From an uncultured Azohydromonas sp. (GTDB taxonomy: Bacteria > Pseudomonadota > Gammaproteobacteria > Burkholderiales > Burkholderiaceae_C), in assembly GCF_937926365.1 (NCBI RefSeq), contig NZ_CALAOH010000100.1, positions 1-35,302 of the forward strand: 35,302 nucleotides of DNA, in the 5' to 3' direction. The number at the start of each line of letters is the position of its first letter. Within the stretch, counting starts at the first letter, position 1. Position numbers and translations under genes: made by a program. The notes under the pieces are model-generated. The model was not told where the DNA came from, did not search any database, and saw only the letters and a program-made list of their open reading frames with translations. Shown piece after piece: positions 8,641 through 16,447 of the stretch.

Positions 8641-9987
8641 ATGAGCGCCAAGAAAGTTTTCATCCGCACCTTCGGCTGCCAGATGAACGAGTACGACTCG
8701 GACAAGATGGCCGACGTGCTCAAGGCCGTCGAAGGCTACGAGCCCACCGACGACGTCGAGCAGGCCGACCTGATCCTGTTCAATACCTGCTCGGTGCGCG
8801 AGAAGGCACAGGAGAAGGTCTTTTCCGACCTCGGCCGCGTCAAGCACCTCAAGAAGAAAGGCGTGCTCATCGGCGTGGGCGGTTGTGTGGCGAGCCAGGA
8901 AGGCGCAGCCATCATCGAGCGCGCGCCTTACGTGGACATGGTGTTCGGGCCGCAAACCCTGCATCGTTTGCCGCAGATGATCCAGGCGCGCCAGGAGCAG
9001 CGCCGGCCACAGGTGGACATCAGCTTCCCCGAGATCGAGAAGTTCGATCACCTGCCGCCCGCGCGCGTGGAAGGCGCCTCGGCCTTCGTGTCGATCATGG
9101 AAGGCTGCTCCAAGTACTGCAGCTATTGCGTGGTGCCCTACACCCGTGGCGAGGAAGTGAGCCGTCCCTTCGAGGACGTGCTCACGGAGGTCGCCGGCCT
9201 GGCCGACCAGGGCGTCAAGGAGGTCACGCTGCTGGGCCAGAACGTCAATGCCTATCGCGGCCGGATGGGCGACAGCGGCGAGATCGCCGACTTCGCGCTG
9301 CTGATCGAGTATGTGGCCGAGATCCCCGGCATCGAGCGCATCCGCTACACCACCAGCCACCCCAACGAGTTCACGCAGCGGCTCATCGACGTCTATGCCA
9401 AGGTGCCGCAGCTCGTGAGCCATCTGCACCTGCCGGTGCAGCACGGCAGCGACCGCGTGCTCATGGCCATGAAGCGCGGCTACACGGCGCTGGAATACAA
9501 GAGCACGGTGCGCAAGCTGCGCGCCGTGCGGCCGGACATCAGCCTCTCCAGCGACTTCATCGTCGGCTTCCCCGGCGAGACGCAGGAGGACTTCGAGCGC
9601 ACGCTCAAGCTGATCGAGGACGTGGGCTTCGACGCCAGCTTCAGCTTCGTGTTCTCGCCGCGCCCGGGCACGCCGGCCGCGGCGCTGCACGACGACACGC
9701 CTCAGGACCTGAAGCTCAAGCGGCTGCAGCAGCTGCAGGCGCTGATTGAGGCCAACGTGCGCCGCATCAGCGACAGTCGCGTCGGCACGGTACAGCGCAT
9801 CCTGGTCGAAGGCCCGTCGCGCAAGGATCCGGCCGAGTTCATGGGCCGCACCGAATGCAATCGCATCGTCAACTTCAAAGGCCAGCCGCGCCTGGTGGGG
9901 CAGATGGTCGAGGCGCGCATCACGCAGGCGCTGCCGCATTCGCTGCGCGGCGAGTTGGTCCTGCGCGGAGACGACGTGGCGGCCTGA
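8641..9987 (+). CDS. miaB: tRNA-2-methylthio-N6-dimethylallyladenosine synthase (MiaB)
   Basis: Radical-SAM methylthiotransferase that adds the 2-methylthio group to i6A37 of tRNAs reading UNN codons. 448 residues. The N-terminal UPF0004 domain holds the second-cluster cysteines Cys13 (FGCQMNEYDS), Cys50 (FNTCSVREKA) and Cys82 (GGCVASQEG). The radical-SAM core has GCSKYCSYC with Cys156, Cys160 and Cys163. A C-terminal TRAM domain ends near LRGELVLRGDD. The start at 8641 has GAAGGACC 7-14 bases upstream and gives the typical KKVFIRTFGC beginning. In related genomes miaB usually precedes phoH-ybeY; here a small unknown gene on the other strand follows. Confidence 0.97.
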   Translation: MSAKKVFIRTFGCQMNEYDSDKMADVLKAVEGYEPTDDVEQADLILFNTCSVREKAQEKVFSDLGRVKHLKKKGVLIGVGGCVASQEGAAIIERAPYVDMVFGPQTLHRLPQMIQARQEQRRPQVDISFPEIEKFDHLPPARVEGASAFVSIMEGCSKYCSYCVVPYTRGEEVSRPFEDVLTEVAGLADQGVKEVTLLGQNVNAYRGRMGDSGEIADFALLIEYVAEIPGIERIRYTTSHPNEFTQRLIDVYAKVPQLVSHLHLPVQHGSDRVLMAMKRGYTALEYKSTVRKLRAVRPDISLSSDFIVGFPGETQEDFERTLKLIEDVGFDASFSFVFSPRPGTPAAALHDDTPQDLKLKRLQQLQALIEANVRRISDSRVGTVQRILVEGPSRKDPAEFMGRTECNRIVNFKGQPRLVGQMVEARITQALPHSLRGELVLRGDDVAA

Positions 9988-10045
9988 ACGCGGTCAGGCG
10001 CAGCTCAGAGCCGTAGCACATGCCGTGGCCTGGGCAGTTGCAGGC

Positions 10046-10261
10046 TCAGTGCAGGTCGCTGAGCTGCACGCGCGGCGTGGCGAATTCACGGCCCACCATC
10101 GCGCGGGCAAACAGGTAGTTGCCCTTGGCACGCTCGCTCAGCGCATCCAGGTCAACGTGGCCGTTGCGGTCACAGGGGAAGGCCAGCGCGTGGCCCTCGC
10201 GGTACAGCGAGGGGAAGCGGATCTCGTAGGCTTCGACGGTCTTGGCAAGGGTCTGGGACAT
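10046..10261 (-). CDS. Small conserved-looking protein of unknown function
   Basis: 71 residues starting MSQTLAKTVEAYEIRFPSLY. It is soluble-looking with mixed charge, no signal peptide, no membrane helix and no metal motif (one Cys). It contains FPCDRNGHVDLDALSERAKGNYLFARAMVGREF, which looks like a folded alpha/beta module. I do not recognise the family. The ATG at 10261 is chosen over the upstream in-frame ATG at 10276 because GGAGAAGG lies 4-11 bases before it. It sits alone between miaB (convergent) and another small minus-strand gene. Codon use is ordinary for the window. Confidence 0.7.
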   Translation of the reverse strand: MSQTLAKTVEAYEIRFPSLYREGHALAFPCDRNGHVDLDALSERAKGNYLFARAMVGREFATPRVQLSDLH

Positions 10262-10375
10262 GGCCTTCTCCTGCATTGTTCGGTGCTTGACGATCTCACT
10301 GTGCCGCCGGCGGCAGGCACTGCACAGTCAGAACAAAGCAACGCGCGTGCCGGTCTCTGGCGCTAACACATGTCA

Positions 10376-10405
10376 GGCATTCGCGGCCGCAGTCGGGCGA
10401 ATGCC
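10376..10405. other. Strong imperfect hairpin between two small genes
   Basis: GGCATTCGC (10376-10384) pairs with GCGAATGCC (10397-10405). Inside, CCG (10387-10389) pairs with CGG (10394-10396), leaving a 2-base bulge and a 4-base loop. It starts about 21 bases past the stop of the 10427-10714 gene in that gene's direction, so it probably marks the transcript end, but there is no U-run. Confidence 0.5.
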
Positions 10406-10426
10406 GACGCGAGTTGGGTCGATTTC

Positions 10427-10714
10427 CTACAAACGGGACGTCCGTTGGCCAAAGCCGGCCCACCACAGGCTCAGGGCACAGCTCAACGCCATGACGCCGT
10501 AATTGAGCATGCGTCCGTCGCGCCCGCTGATGACGAGCATGGCTAGCAGCGCCAGGGCCGCGCCGGCGCAGCCCCACTGCGCAAGGCGCTGCCAGGACAC
10601 CGCGACCAGCTCGCGGCGCCAGCACAGCTTGGCGGTCGTTGCTCCCAGCAGGCCCACGCTCAGGGCGGGAGCGAAAAAATCAAGCAGATGCCACAGCGCA
10701 TCCAGCGGCTCCAT
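10427..10714 (-). CDS. Small integral membrane protein of unknown function
   Basis: 95 residues with three hydrophobic helices: LLDFFAPALSVGLLGATTAKL (about 10-30), LAQWGCAGAALALLAMLVI (about 44-62) and LNYGVMALSCALSLWWAG (about 70-87). No signal-peptide cleavage site or enzymatic motif is visible. I do not recognise the family by name. The start at 10714 has a good Shine-Dalgarno (GAGGAAG, 6 bases before the ATG). It diverges from hemA, and the FNR-type palindrome at 10744-10757 lies 30 bases upstream of its start, so it may share oxygen-linked control with hemA. Confidence 0.75.
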   Translation of the reverse strand: MEPLDALWHLLDFFAPALSVGLLGATTAKLCWRRELVAVSWQRLAQWGCAGAALALLAMLVISGRDGRMLNYGVMALSCALSLWWAGFGQRTSRL

Positions 10715-10743
10715 GGTGCGCTTCCTCGTGTCGTTCTATGGAC

Positions 10744-10757
10744 TTGATATTGGTCAA
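10744..10757. promoter_or_regulatory. FNR/ANR-type site between a small membrane gene and hemA
   Basis: TTGATATTGGTCAA fits the FNR/ANR/DNR consensus TTGAT-N4-ATCAA with one change in the right half (GTCAA). Its centre is 82 bases before the hemA ATG. If hemA is transcribed from the TACAAT at 10820-10825, the site is at about -81.5, a position on the class I helical face. hemA is a known ANR/DNR target in Pseudomonas. Confidence 0.65.
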
Positions 10758-10819
10758 GGACCGCGGCGCGCGCGGCGGCGACCATAACCGGCCGGCATAA
10801 CGGCCCAAACGGCAGATCA

Positions 10820-10825
10820 TACAAT
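10820..10825 (+). promoter_or_regulatory. hemA -10-like hexamer 7 nt before ATG
   Basis: TACAAT followed by 7 bases and the hemA ATG. No Shine-Dalgarno is present in the gap, and the predicted +1 (about 10832) is one base before the start codon. The -35 region is weak, which would fit activator dependence. Confidence 0.5.
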
Positions 10826-10832
10826 TCCCGAC

Positions 10833-12134
10833 ATGAGCGTCTTCGCCCTTGGCCTGAACTACCAAACCGCTCCGCTGGACCTGCGCGGGCGGTTCGCGTT
10901 CGGTGCCGAGCAGCTCTCGCCGGCCCTGCGCGGCTTTCGCGAGCGGCTGCAGCGCGCCATGCCCGAAGCGGCGCTGGTTTCCACCTGCAACCGCACCGAG
11001 CTGTACGTGGCCGCCGATCCCGGCCGCGCGTGCGAACTGGTACGCCCGGCGATGGACTGGCTGGCCGAACAGGGCGGCGTCGCAGGTGCGCAGTTGGAGT
11101 CCTACAGCTACGTGATGGAGAACCGCGAGGCCGCACGCCATGCCTTTCGCGTTGCCTCGGGACTGGACTCTATGGTGCTGGGCGAACCGCAGATCTTGGG
11201 CCAGATGAAGCAGGCCGTGCGCCAAGCAGAGTCCGCCGGCACGCTGGGCACGACGCTGCATCAACTCTTCCAGCGCAGCTTCTCCGTGGCCAAGGAGGTG
11301 CGCACCTCCACCGAAATCGGCAGTCACTCCATCAGCATGGCCGCCGCTGCGGTGCGACTGGCCTCGCAACTGTTCGAGGACCTGCGCGACATCAAAGTGC
11401 TGTTTGTGGGCGCGGGCGAGATGATCGAGCTCGTGGCCACCCACTTCGCCGCGCGCGAGCCCAAGGCTATGGCCGTGGCCAATCGCACGCTGGAGCGCGG
11501 CGAGAAGCTGGCCGGCCGCTTCGGCGCCCAGGCGCTGCGCTTGGCCGACCTGCCAAGCTGCCTGCACGAGTACGACGCCGTGATCTCCTGCACCGCTAGC
11601 ACGCTGCCCATCATCGGCCTGGGTGCCGTGGAGCGCGCGCTCAAGGCACGGCGGCACCGCCCGATGTTCATGGTGGATTTGGCCGTGCCGCGCGACATCG
11701 AGCCCGAGATCGCACAGCTCTCCGACGTCTATCTCTACACCGTGGACGACCTCTCAGCCCTGGTGCAGAGCGCCGGCGAGAAGCGGCAAGCCGCGGTACA
11801 GCAGGCTGAAGCCATCATCGACGCCGGCGTGCAGAGCTTCAGCCACTGGCTGGACCAGCGCGGCAGCGTCCCGCTGATCCAGGCCCTGAACCAGCAGGCT
11901 GACCGCTGGCGTGCCGCCGAGCTGGCGCGTGCGCGCAAGCTGCTGGCGCGCGGCGAGGACATCGACACCGTGCTGGAAGCCCTCAGCCGCGGCCTGACGC
12001 AGAAGCTGCTGCACGGCACCTTTGCCGAGCTGCACGCGGCCGACGGCCCGCAGCGCGAGCAGGTGGCGCACGCGGTGTCGCGCCTGTTCCTGCGCCAGAC
12101 CAGCCGCAATCCCGAAGCCGAAGGCGGCCGCTAG
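10833..12134 (+). CDS. hemA: Glutamyl-tRNA reductase (HemA)
   Basis: First committed step of the C5 route to tetrapyrroles: NADPH reduction of glutamyl-tRNA to glutamate-1-semialdehyde, used by HemL. 433 residues. The catalytic Cys52 lies in STCNRTELYVA. His103 (ARHAFRVASG) precedes the signature LDSMVLGEPQILGQMK (about 111-126). A Rossmann NADPH domain begins near VLFVGAGEMIELV, and a C-terminal dimerisation helix follows. It heads a run with prfA and prmC, the classic hemA-prfA-prmC order. The ATG has no Shine-Dalgarno; control may involve the FNR-type site upstream. Confidence 0.98.
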   Translation: MSVFALGLNYQTAPLDLRGRFAFGAEQLSPALRGFRERLQRAMPEAALVSTCNRTELYVAADPGRACELVRPAMDWLAEQGGVAGAQLESYSYVMENREAARHAFRVASGLDSMVLGEPQILGQMKQAVRQAESAGTLGTTLHQLFQRSFSVAKEVRTSTEIGSHSISMAAAAVRLASQLFEDLRDIKVLFVGAGEMIELVATHFAAREPKAMAVANRTLERGEKLAGRFGAQALRLADLPSCLHEYDAVISCTASTLPIIGLGAVERALKARRHRPMFMVDLAVPRDIEPEIAQLSDVYLYTVDDLSALVQSAGEKRQAAVQQAEAIIDAGVQSFSHWLDQRGSVPLIQALNQQADRWRAAELARARKLLARGEDIDTVLEALSRGLTQKLLHGTFAELHAADGPQREQVAHAVSRLFLRQTSRNPEAEGGR

Positions 12135-12192
12135 CGGCCCCTGCCCTGCCGCCGTCGTGCGCGGGGCTGCCGTGTGCGCGGCGCTTTCGCCC

Positions 12193-13281
12193 ATGAAAGA
12201 CACCCTGCGCCCCCAATTTGAACGCTTGGCCATGCGCCAGGCCGAGCTCGACGCCACGCTGGCCGATCCGCAACTGATGTCGGACATCAAGCGCTGGCGC
12301 GTGCTCTCGCGCGAGCAGGCCGAGGTGGCCGAGGTGGTGGCGGACTTCCGCCTCTACCAGCAGCGCGAGCAGGACCTCGCCACCGCGCGCGAGCTGCTGG
12401 AAGACCCGGACATGGCCGACATGGCGCGCGAGGAAATTGCCGGCGCCGAGGCCGACCTGCAACGGCTGGAGCTCAAGCTCCAGACCGCCCTGGTGCCACG
12501 CGACCCGGACGACGCGCGCAACGCCTTCCTGGAAATCCGCGCCGGCACCGGCGGCGACGAGTCTGCGCTCTTCGCGGGCGATCTCGCGCGCATGTACCTG
12601 CGCTACTGCGAGCGCCAGGGCTGGCGCACCGAGGTCATGAGCCAGAGTGACTCCGAACTCGGTGGCTACAAGGAGATCGTGCTGCGCATCGAAGGCGACG
12701 GCGCCTATGGCCGGCTGCGCTTCGAGAGCGGCGGCCACCGCGTACAGCGCGTGCCCGCTACCGAGAGCCAGGGCCGCATCCACACCAGCGCCTGCACCGT
12801 GGCGGTGATGCCCGAGCCGGACGAAGCAGAGGAGATCACGCTCAACCCGGCGGAGCTGCGCATCGACACCTTCCGCGCCAGCGGCGCCGGCGGCCAGCAC
12901 ATCAACAAGACCGACAGCGCGGTGCGCGTGACGCACCTGCCCACCGGTCTGGTGGCCGAGTGCCAGGACGACCGCAGCCAGCACCGCAACAAGGCCAAGG
13001 CACTGGCGGTGCTGGCCGCGCGGCTGCGCGACAAGGAAATGAGCGAGCGCGCCGCCAAGGAGGCGGCCACACGCAAGGGCCTCATCGGCAGCGGCGACCG
13101 CAGCGACCGCATCCGCACCTACAACTTTCCGCAGGGCCGGCTCACCGACCATCGCATCAACCTCACCATCTACAAGCTGGGCGCGGTGATGGACGGCGAG
13201 CTCGACGACGTCATCGCCGCGCTGCAGGCCGCGCGCGCTGCCGAGCAACTTGCGGCGCTGGAAAGCAGTGGCTTGGCATGA
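12193..13281 (+). CDS. prfA: Peptide chain release factor 1 (RF1)
   Basis: Reads UAA/UAG stop codons and triggers peptidyl-tRNA hydrolysis. 362 residues. The stop-codon tripeptide is PAT (188-190, in QRVPATESQGRIHTS), which is RF1-specific, and the peptidyl-transferase motif GGQ is at 233-235 (ASGAGGQHINKT). Gln235 is the residue methylated by PrmC, encoded next door. The ATG at 12193 gives the standard N-terminus MKDTLRPQFERL; a longer in-frame reading is only an overlap with hemA. The stop overlaps the prmC start as ATGA. Confidence 0.98.
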   Translation: MKDTLRPQFERLAMRQAELDATLADPQLMSDIKRWRVLSREQAEVAEVVADFRLYQQREQDLATARELLEDPDMADMAREEIAGAEADLQRLELKLQTALVPRDPDDARNAFLEIRAGTGGDESALFAGDLARMYLRYCERQGWRTEVMSQSDSELGGYKEIVLRIEGDGAYGRLRFESGGHRVQRVPATESQGRIHTSACTVAVMPEPDEAEEITLNPAELRIDTFRASGAGGQHINKTDSAVRVTHLPTGLVAECQDDRSQHRNKAKALAVLAARLRDKEMSERAAKEAATRKGLIGSGDRSDRIRTYNFPQGRLTDHRINLTIYKLGAVMDGELDDVIAALQAARAAEQLAALESSGLA

Positions 13282-14135
13282 CGGCACCGGAAAGCTCCTT
13301 TGCGCCGGGCACGGTGCGCGAAGCTCTGGCACGTGCCAAGGTACTGGGCCTGGACCGGCTCGATGCTCAGCTACTGCTGGCGCACCACCTGCAACGCCCG
13401 CGCAGCTGGTTGCTCGCACATGACGACGCCGCCTTGACACCGGCGCAACGGGAAAGCTTCGCCGCCGATGCGGCGCGGCGAGCCGATGGTGTACCTATCG
13501 CCTACCTACTAGGCCAGCGCGAGTTTCACGGGCTGCTGTTACAGGTCACACCCGACGTGCTGGATCCGCGTCCGGACACCGAAACGCTGGTGGAGTGGGC
13601 GCTGGAGCTGCTGGCCGGCGAGTTGGCAGCACTACCCGCGCCGCAAGTACTGGACCTGGGCACCGGCAGCGGCGCCATCGCCCTGGCCGTCAAGCACGCC
13701 GCGCCGCGCGTGCGCATGCGGGCGCTGGACGCCAGTGCTGCAGCGCTGGCGGTGGCTCGGCGCAATGCGCAGCGCCTGGGTCTGCAGATGGACTTCACCC
13801 TGTCCGACTGGTGGAGCGCGCTGGCGCCGCCGCGCCTGCACTTGGCGCTGAGCAATCCGCCCTATATCGACGGCAACGATCCGCATCTGGCGCAGCTGCG
13901 CCACGAACCGCTGCAGGCGCTCACGCCCGGTCCCGACGGCATGGCTGCGATCGAGTGCATCGTGGACGGTGCGCCGGCCCATCTGGAGCCCGGCGCCTGG
14001 CTGCTGCTCGAACATGGCTTTGACCAGGGTGATGCCGCACGCCAGGTGCTGCAGCGGCGCGGATTCACGGCCGTGGCGACGCGCCGCGACCTTGCCGGCC
14101 AGGAGCGCTGCAGCGGCGGACGCTGGCTGGGCTGA
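13278..14135 (+). CDS. prmC: Peptide chain release factor N5-glutamine methyltransferase (PrmC/HemK)
   Basis: SAM-dependent methylation of the GGQ glutamine of RF1 and RF2. 285 residues: an N-terminal helical domain (about 1-80), the SAM loop DLGTGSG (126-132) and the active-site NPPY (193-196), diagnostic for amide-nitrogen methyltransferases. The start overlaps the prfA stop by 4 bases, so substrate and modifying enzyme are translationally coupled. The C-terminus is complete. Confidence 0.97.
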   Translation: MTAPESSFAPGTVREALARAKVLGLDRLDAQLLLAHHLQRPRSWLLAHDDAALTPAQRESFAADAARRADGVPIAYLLGQREFHGLLLQVTPDVLDPRPDTETLVEWALELLAGELAALPAPQVLDLGTGSGAIALAVKHAAPRVRMRALDASAAALAVARRNAQRLGLQMDFTLSDWWSALAPPRLHLALSNPPYIDGNDPHLAQLRHEPLQALTPGPDGMAAIECIVDGAPAHLEPGAWLLLEHGFDQGDAARQVLQRRGFTAVATRRDLAGQERCSGGRWLG

Positions 14136-14190
14136 GGCGGCAGCCGCGACTTCTCTCACGGCGGGCGGCAAGCCCGGGATGGCACCAATC

Positions 14191-14209
14191 GGGCCATGCG
14201 CCATGGCCC
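14191..14209. other. Hairpin between prmC and the barrel-like protein gene
   Basis: GGGCCATG, loop cgc, CATGGCCC: a perfect 8-bp stem 56 bases past the prmC stop. No U-run follows. It may reduce read-through from hemA-prfA-prmC into the next gene. Confidence 0.4.
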
Positions 14210-14260
14210 CGCGCAGCGGCGTAGCATGAAGCGACCGTAGAGCGGCAAGGGGGTAGCGCG

Positions 14261-14833
14261 ATGAAGGCAATCCGGAAACTGTCCCTGTGGTTCATGGCGC
14301 TGGGCTGTGCGGCCGCACAGGCCGACGGCGGCCTGCGGGTGGCGCCAGAGGAAGCGCCCTGGCCACGCTGGCAGGCGCGCGTCGGGGTGGACCAGGCGCC
14401 ACCTTGGCGCGGCGACCTGGCTCCGGCTGGCAACGGCTTGCGCAGCATGAAGCTGCTGGGCGACGTCTATTTCAGCGGCCCGGGCTTCGGCGAAGGACAA
14501 GTGGTGGGCGGCTTGCGCGCTACGGGCGGGCTGCTGCTAGGCAGCCGCTCGCCGCTGCTGGGCGCCGCATCCGGCTCGCCACTGTCGCTCCACATCTCCA
14601 ACAGCCTGCTCACGCCTGGCCATGGCGAGGAAGCCTTTGATACGCCGCCGGTGGGCTACTTAGGCATCGGCTACAGCAGCCTATCCGCCCGTGGCGGTTG
14701 GGGCTTCAGCGCCGACTTGGGCGTGACGACGGGCACGGGCCTGCGTCCCCCCGAAACGCGCAACCTGGACGACGCAGTACGGGAGCTGCGGCTGCGACCG
14801 GTACTGCAGTTGGGCGTGTCCTACGCCTTCTGA
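14261..14833 (+). CDS. Predicted secreted, outer-membrane barrel-like protein of unknown function
   Basis: 190 residues. A Sec signal peptide is visible (MKAIRKLSLWFMALGCAAAQA, cut after about residue 21). The mature part is rich in Gly and in alternating hydrophobic/polar stretches (LLGDVYFSG, VVGGLRATGGLLLGS, GYLGIGYSSLSARGGWGFSADLGVT), ending RPVLQLGVSYAF. A terminal Phe after an alternating strand is the usual BAM recognition signal, so a small outer-membrane beta barrel is inferred. No catalytic motif is seen and I cannot name the family. It lies between prmC and grxD in the same direction, without overlap. Confidence 0.8.
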   Translation: MKAIRKLSLWFMALGCAAAQADGGLRVAPEEAPWPRWQARVGVDQAPPWRGDLAPAGNGLRSMKLLGDVYFSGPGFGEGQVVGGLRATGGLLLGSRSPLLGAASGSPLSLHISNSLLTPGHGEEAFDTPPVGYLGIGYSSLSARGGWGFSADLGVTTGTGLRPPETRNLDDAVRELRLRPVLQLGVSYAF

Positions 14834-14888
14834 ATCCAGCGCGCCAAGGGCTTTGACCCATGGCGCGGCGATGGGGTGCTGCATGCCG

Positions 14889-14894
14889 TATAAC
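14889..14894 (+). promoter_or_regulatory. Putative -10 of grxD
   Basis: TATAAC, 36 bases before the grxD ATG, no convincing -35. A TTGACC at 14853-14858 is too far (30 bases) to pair with it. Confidence 0.35.
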
Positions 14895-14929
14895 CCCGGC
14901 TGATTGAATTCCCTATTTCCAGAAACACC

Positions 14930-15250
14930 ATGGAAGACGTCCAGAAGCGCATCGATGACATCGTGAAGAACAACCGCGTGGTGCTGTTCATGAAGGGCAC
15001 CGCGCAGTTTCCGATGTGCGGTTTCTCCGGTCGCGCCGTCCAGATCCTCAAGGCTTGCGGCGTGCAGGACCTGCAGACCGTGAACGTGCTGGAAGACGAA
15101 GCCGTGCGCCAGGGCATTAAGACCTACGCCAACTGGCCCACCATTCCGCAGCTGTATGTCAACGGCGAGTTCATCGGCGGCTCGGACATCATGATGGAGA
15201 TGTACCAAGCGGGCGAGCTGCAGCAGGTGCTGGACGCTAAGCAAGCTTGA
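14930..15250 (+). CDS. grxD: Monothiol glutaredoxin, Grx4 type
   Basis: Binds and transfers [2Fe-2S] clusters with glutathione; works with BolA-type partners in iron-sulfur and iron homeostasis. 106 residues, single domain. The active site is CGFS (Cys30-Ser33). KGT (22-24), WPTIPQLYVNGEFIGGSDI and the cis-Pro in TIPQ are the expected glutathione-binding elements. Full family length. Followed within 2 bases by ubiX. Confidence 0.97.
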   Translation: MEDVQKRIDDIVKNNRVVLFMKGTAQFPMCGFSGRAVQILKACGVQDLQTVNVLEDEAVRQGIKTYANWPTIPQLYVNGEFIGGSDIMMEMYQAGELQQVLDAKQA

Positions 15251-15252
15251 GC

Positions 15253-15813
15253 ATGCAACGGCTGGTCGTGGGCCTCACCGGTGCTAGCGGTGCGGTCTAC
15301 GGCGTGAGGTTGCTGCAGCGCGCACGGGCCTTGGGCGTACACACGCACTTGGTAGCCACGCCCGCGGGCGTGCTCAATGCCCACCACGAGCTTGGCCTCG
15401 ACCGCCGCGCATTGGAAGCCCTGGCCGACGAGGCACATGCGCCCGGCGACGTGGGGGCTTGCATCGCTAGTGGATCGCACCCGGTGGACGCGATGCTTAT
15501 TGCGCCCTGCTCCATGAAGACATTGGCCGCCGTCGCACATGGCTTCGGTGACAACCTGCTCACGCGCGCGGCTGACGTGATGCTGAAGGAACGGCGCCGA
15601 TTGCTGTTGCTGGTACGGGAAACGCCCTTCAATCTCGCGCACCTGCGCAACATGACGGCCGTGACGGAAATGGGCGCTATCGTTTTCCCGCCTCTACCGG
15701 CCTTCTACAACCATCCCGGCAGCATCGACGAGATGGTGGACGACACCGTGGAGCGCGTGCTGGCGCTGGCTGGCATCGGCGCTGCCCAACCCCACGTCTG
15801 GCAGGGCTTATAG
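15253..15813 (+). CDS. ubiX: Flavin prenyltransferase UbiX
   Basis: Makes prenylated FMN, the cofactor of the UbiD decarboxylase in ubiquinone synthesis. 186 residues. The family motifs are the N-terminal VGLTGASGAVYGVRLL, the SGSHPVDAMLIAPCSMKTLAAVAHG segment with the conserved Pro-Cys-Ser, and RRLLLLVRETPFNLAHLRNM. The ATG at 15253 is preferred; an in-frame TTG at 15247 would overlap the grxD stop and add only two residues. The grxD-ubiX distance suggests one transcript. Confidence 0.96.
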   Translation: MQRLVVGLTGASGAVYGVRLLQRARALGVHTHLVATPAGVLNAHHELGLDRRALEALADEAHAPGDVGACIASGSHPVDAMLIAPCSMKTLAAVAHGFGDNLLTRAADVMLKERRRLLLLVRETPFNLAHLRNMTAVTEMGAIVFPPLPAFYNHPGSIDEMVDDTVERVLALAGIGAAQPHVWQGL

Positions 15814-15844
15814 CCGGGGCACAGAGCCCATCAGCCACGCCGGT

Positions 15845-16447
15845 TCAGTCCGACATTATCCACTGGCGCCGGGCGCTGAGAACCTTGCTGGGATACTCCG
15901 GACGCCCACGGCTGCCGTTGTAGCGGCCCAACGCCATGAAGAGATTGCCGCCTTCGCGCTCCAGGTAGTGCCGCAGGATCACGCAGCCGAAGCGCAGATT
16001 GGTTTGCATGTGGAAGAGGCGACTGGCGTCACCGTCGCCGATGAGCCGAGCCCAGAACGGCATCACTTGCATGTATCCGCGCGCGCCTGCGGCACTGACC
16101 GCGTACTTGCGGAAATTGCTCTCTACCTGCACCACGCCGAGTACTAGGTCGGGCTCCAGACCGGCGCGGCGGCTCTCGTACCAGAGCGTTTCCAGGAACT
16201 CCATGCGCGTGCGCAGTTCGGTCTTGCGTGGCTGCAGCCGCTCGCTCATGGCGGTGAGCCAGCGCAGGTAGGTCATGCGCTGCGCGGTGGTGGGGAATTC
16301 AGGCCGCGGCGGCTCGGCGGCGGCCACGGCGGCGGAGAGCGCCGAGCGCACGGCATCAGAGAGATCTTCCTCCCGCTGCGCACCGGCCCTGGCATTGCTC
16401 AGCGGCAGTGCCAGGGCGACGGCACTCAGCAGGCCGCGGCGTCTCAC
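15845..16447 (-). CDS. Lytic transglycosylase (SLT domain), exported
   Basis: Cleaves peptidoglycan glycan strands with 1,6-anhydromuramic acid formation. 200 residues. The N-terminus MRRRGLLSAVALALPLSNARAGA is a signal peptide whose RRRGLLS resembles a twin-arginine motif. The SLT domain (about 95-190) has the catalytic Glu109 in VVQVESNFRKYAVS, then GARGYMQVMPFWARLIG, and LGRYNGSRGRPEYPSKV. The start overlaps the proS stop as ATGA, so a cell-wall enzyme is translationally coupled to a tRNA synthetase. Its product could feed anhydro-muropeptides to AmpD elsewhere in the window; that link is inference. Confidence 0.92.
   Translation of the reverse strand: MRRRGLLSAVALALPLSNARAGAQREEDLSDAVRSALSAAVAAAEPPRPEFPTTAQRMTYLRWLTAMSERLQPRKTELRTRMEFLETLWYESRRAGLEPDLVLGVVQVESNFRKYAVSAAGARGYMQVMPFWARLIGDGDASRLFHMQTNLRFGCVILRHYLEREGGNLFMALGRYNGSRGRPEYPSKVLSARRQWIMSD

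Noticed and set aside
15856..15864. DnaA-like 9-mer TTATCCACT
   Set aside because: One mismatch, inside the transglycosylase coding end, and isolated; no origin-like context.
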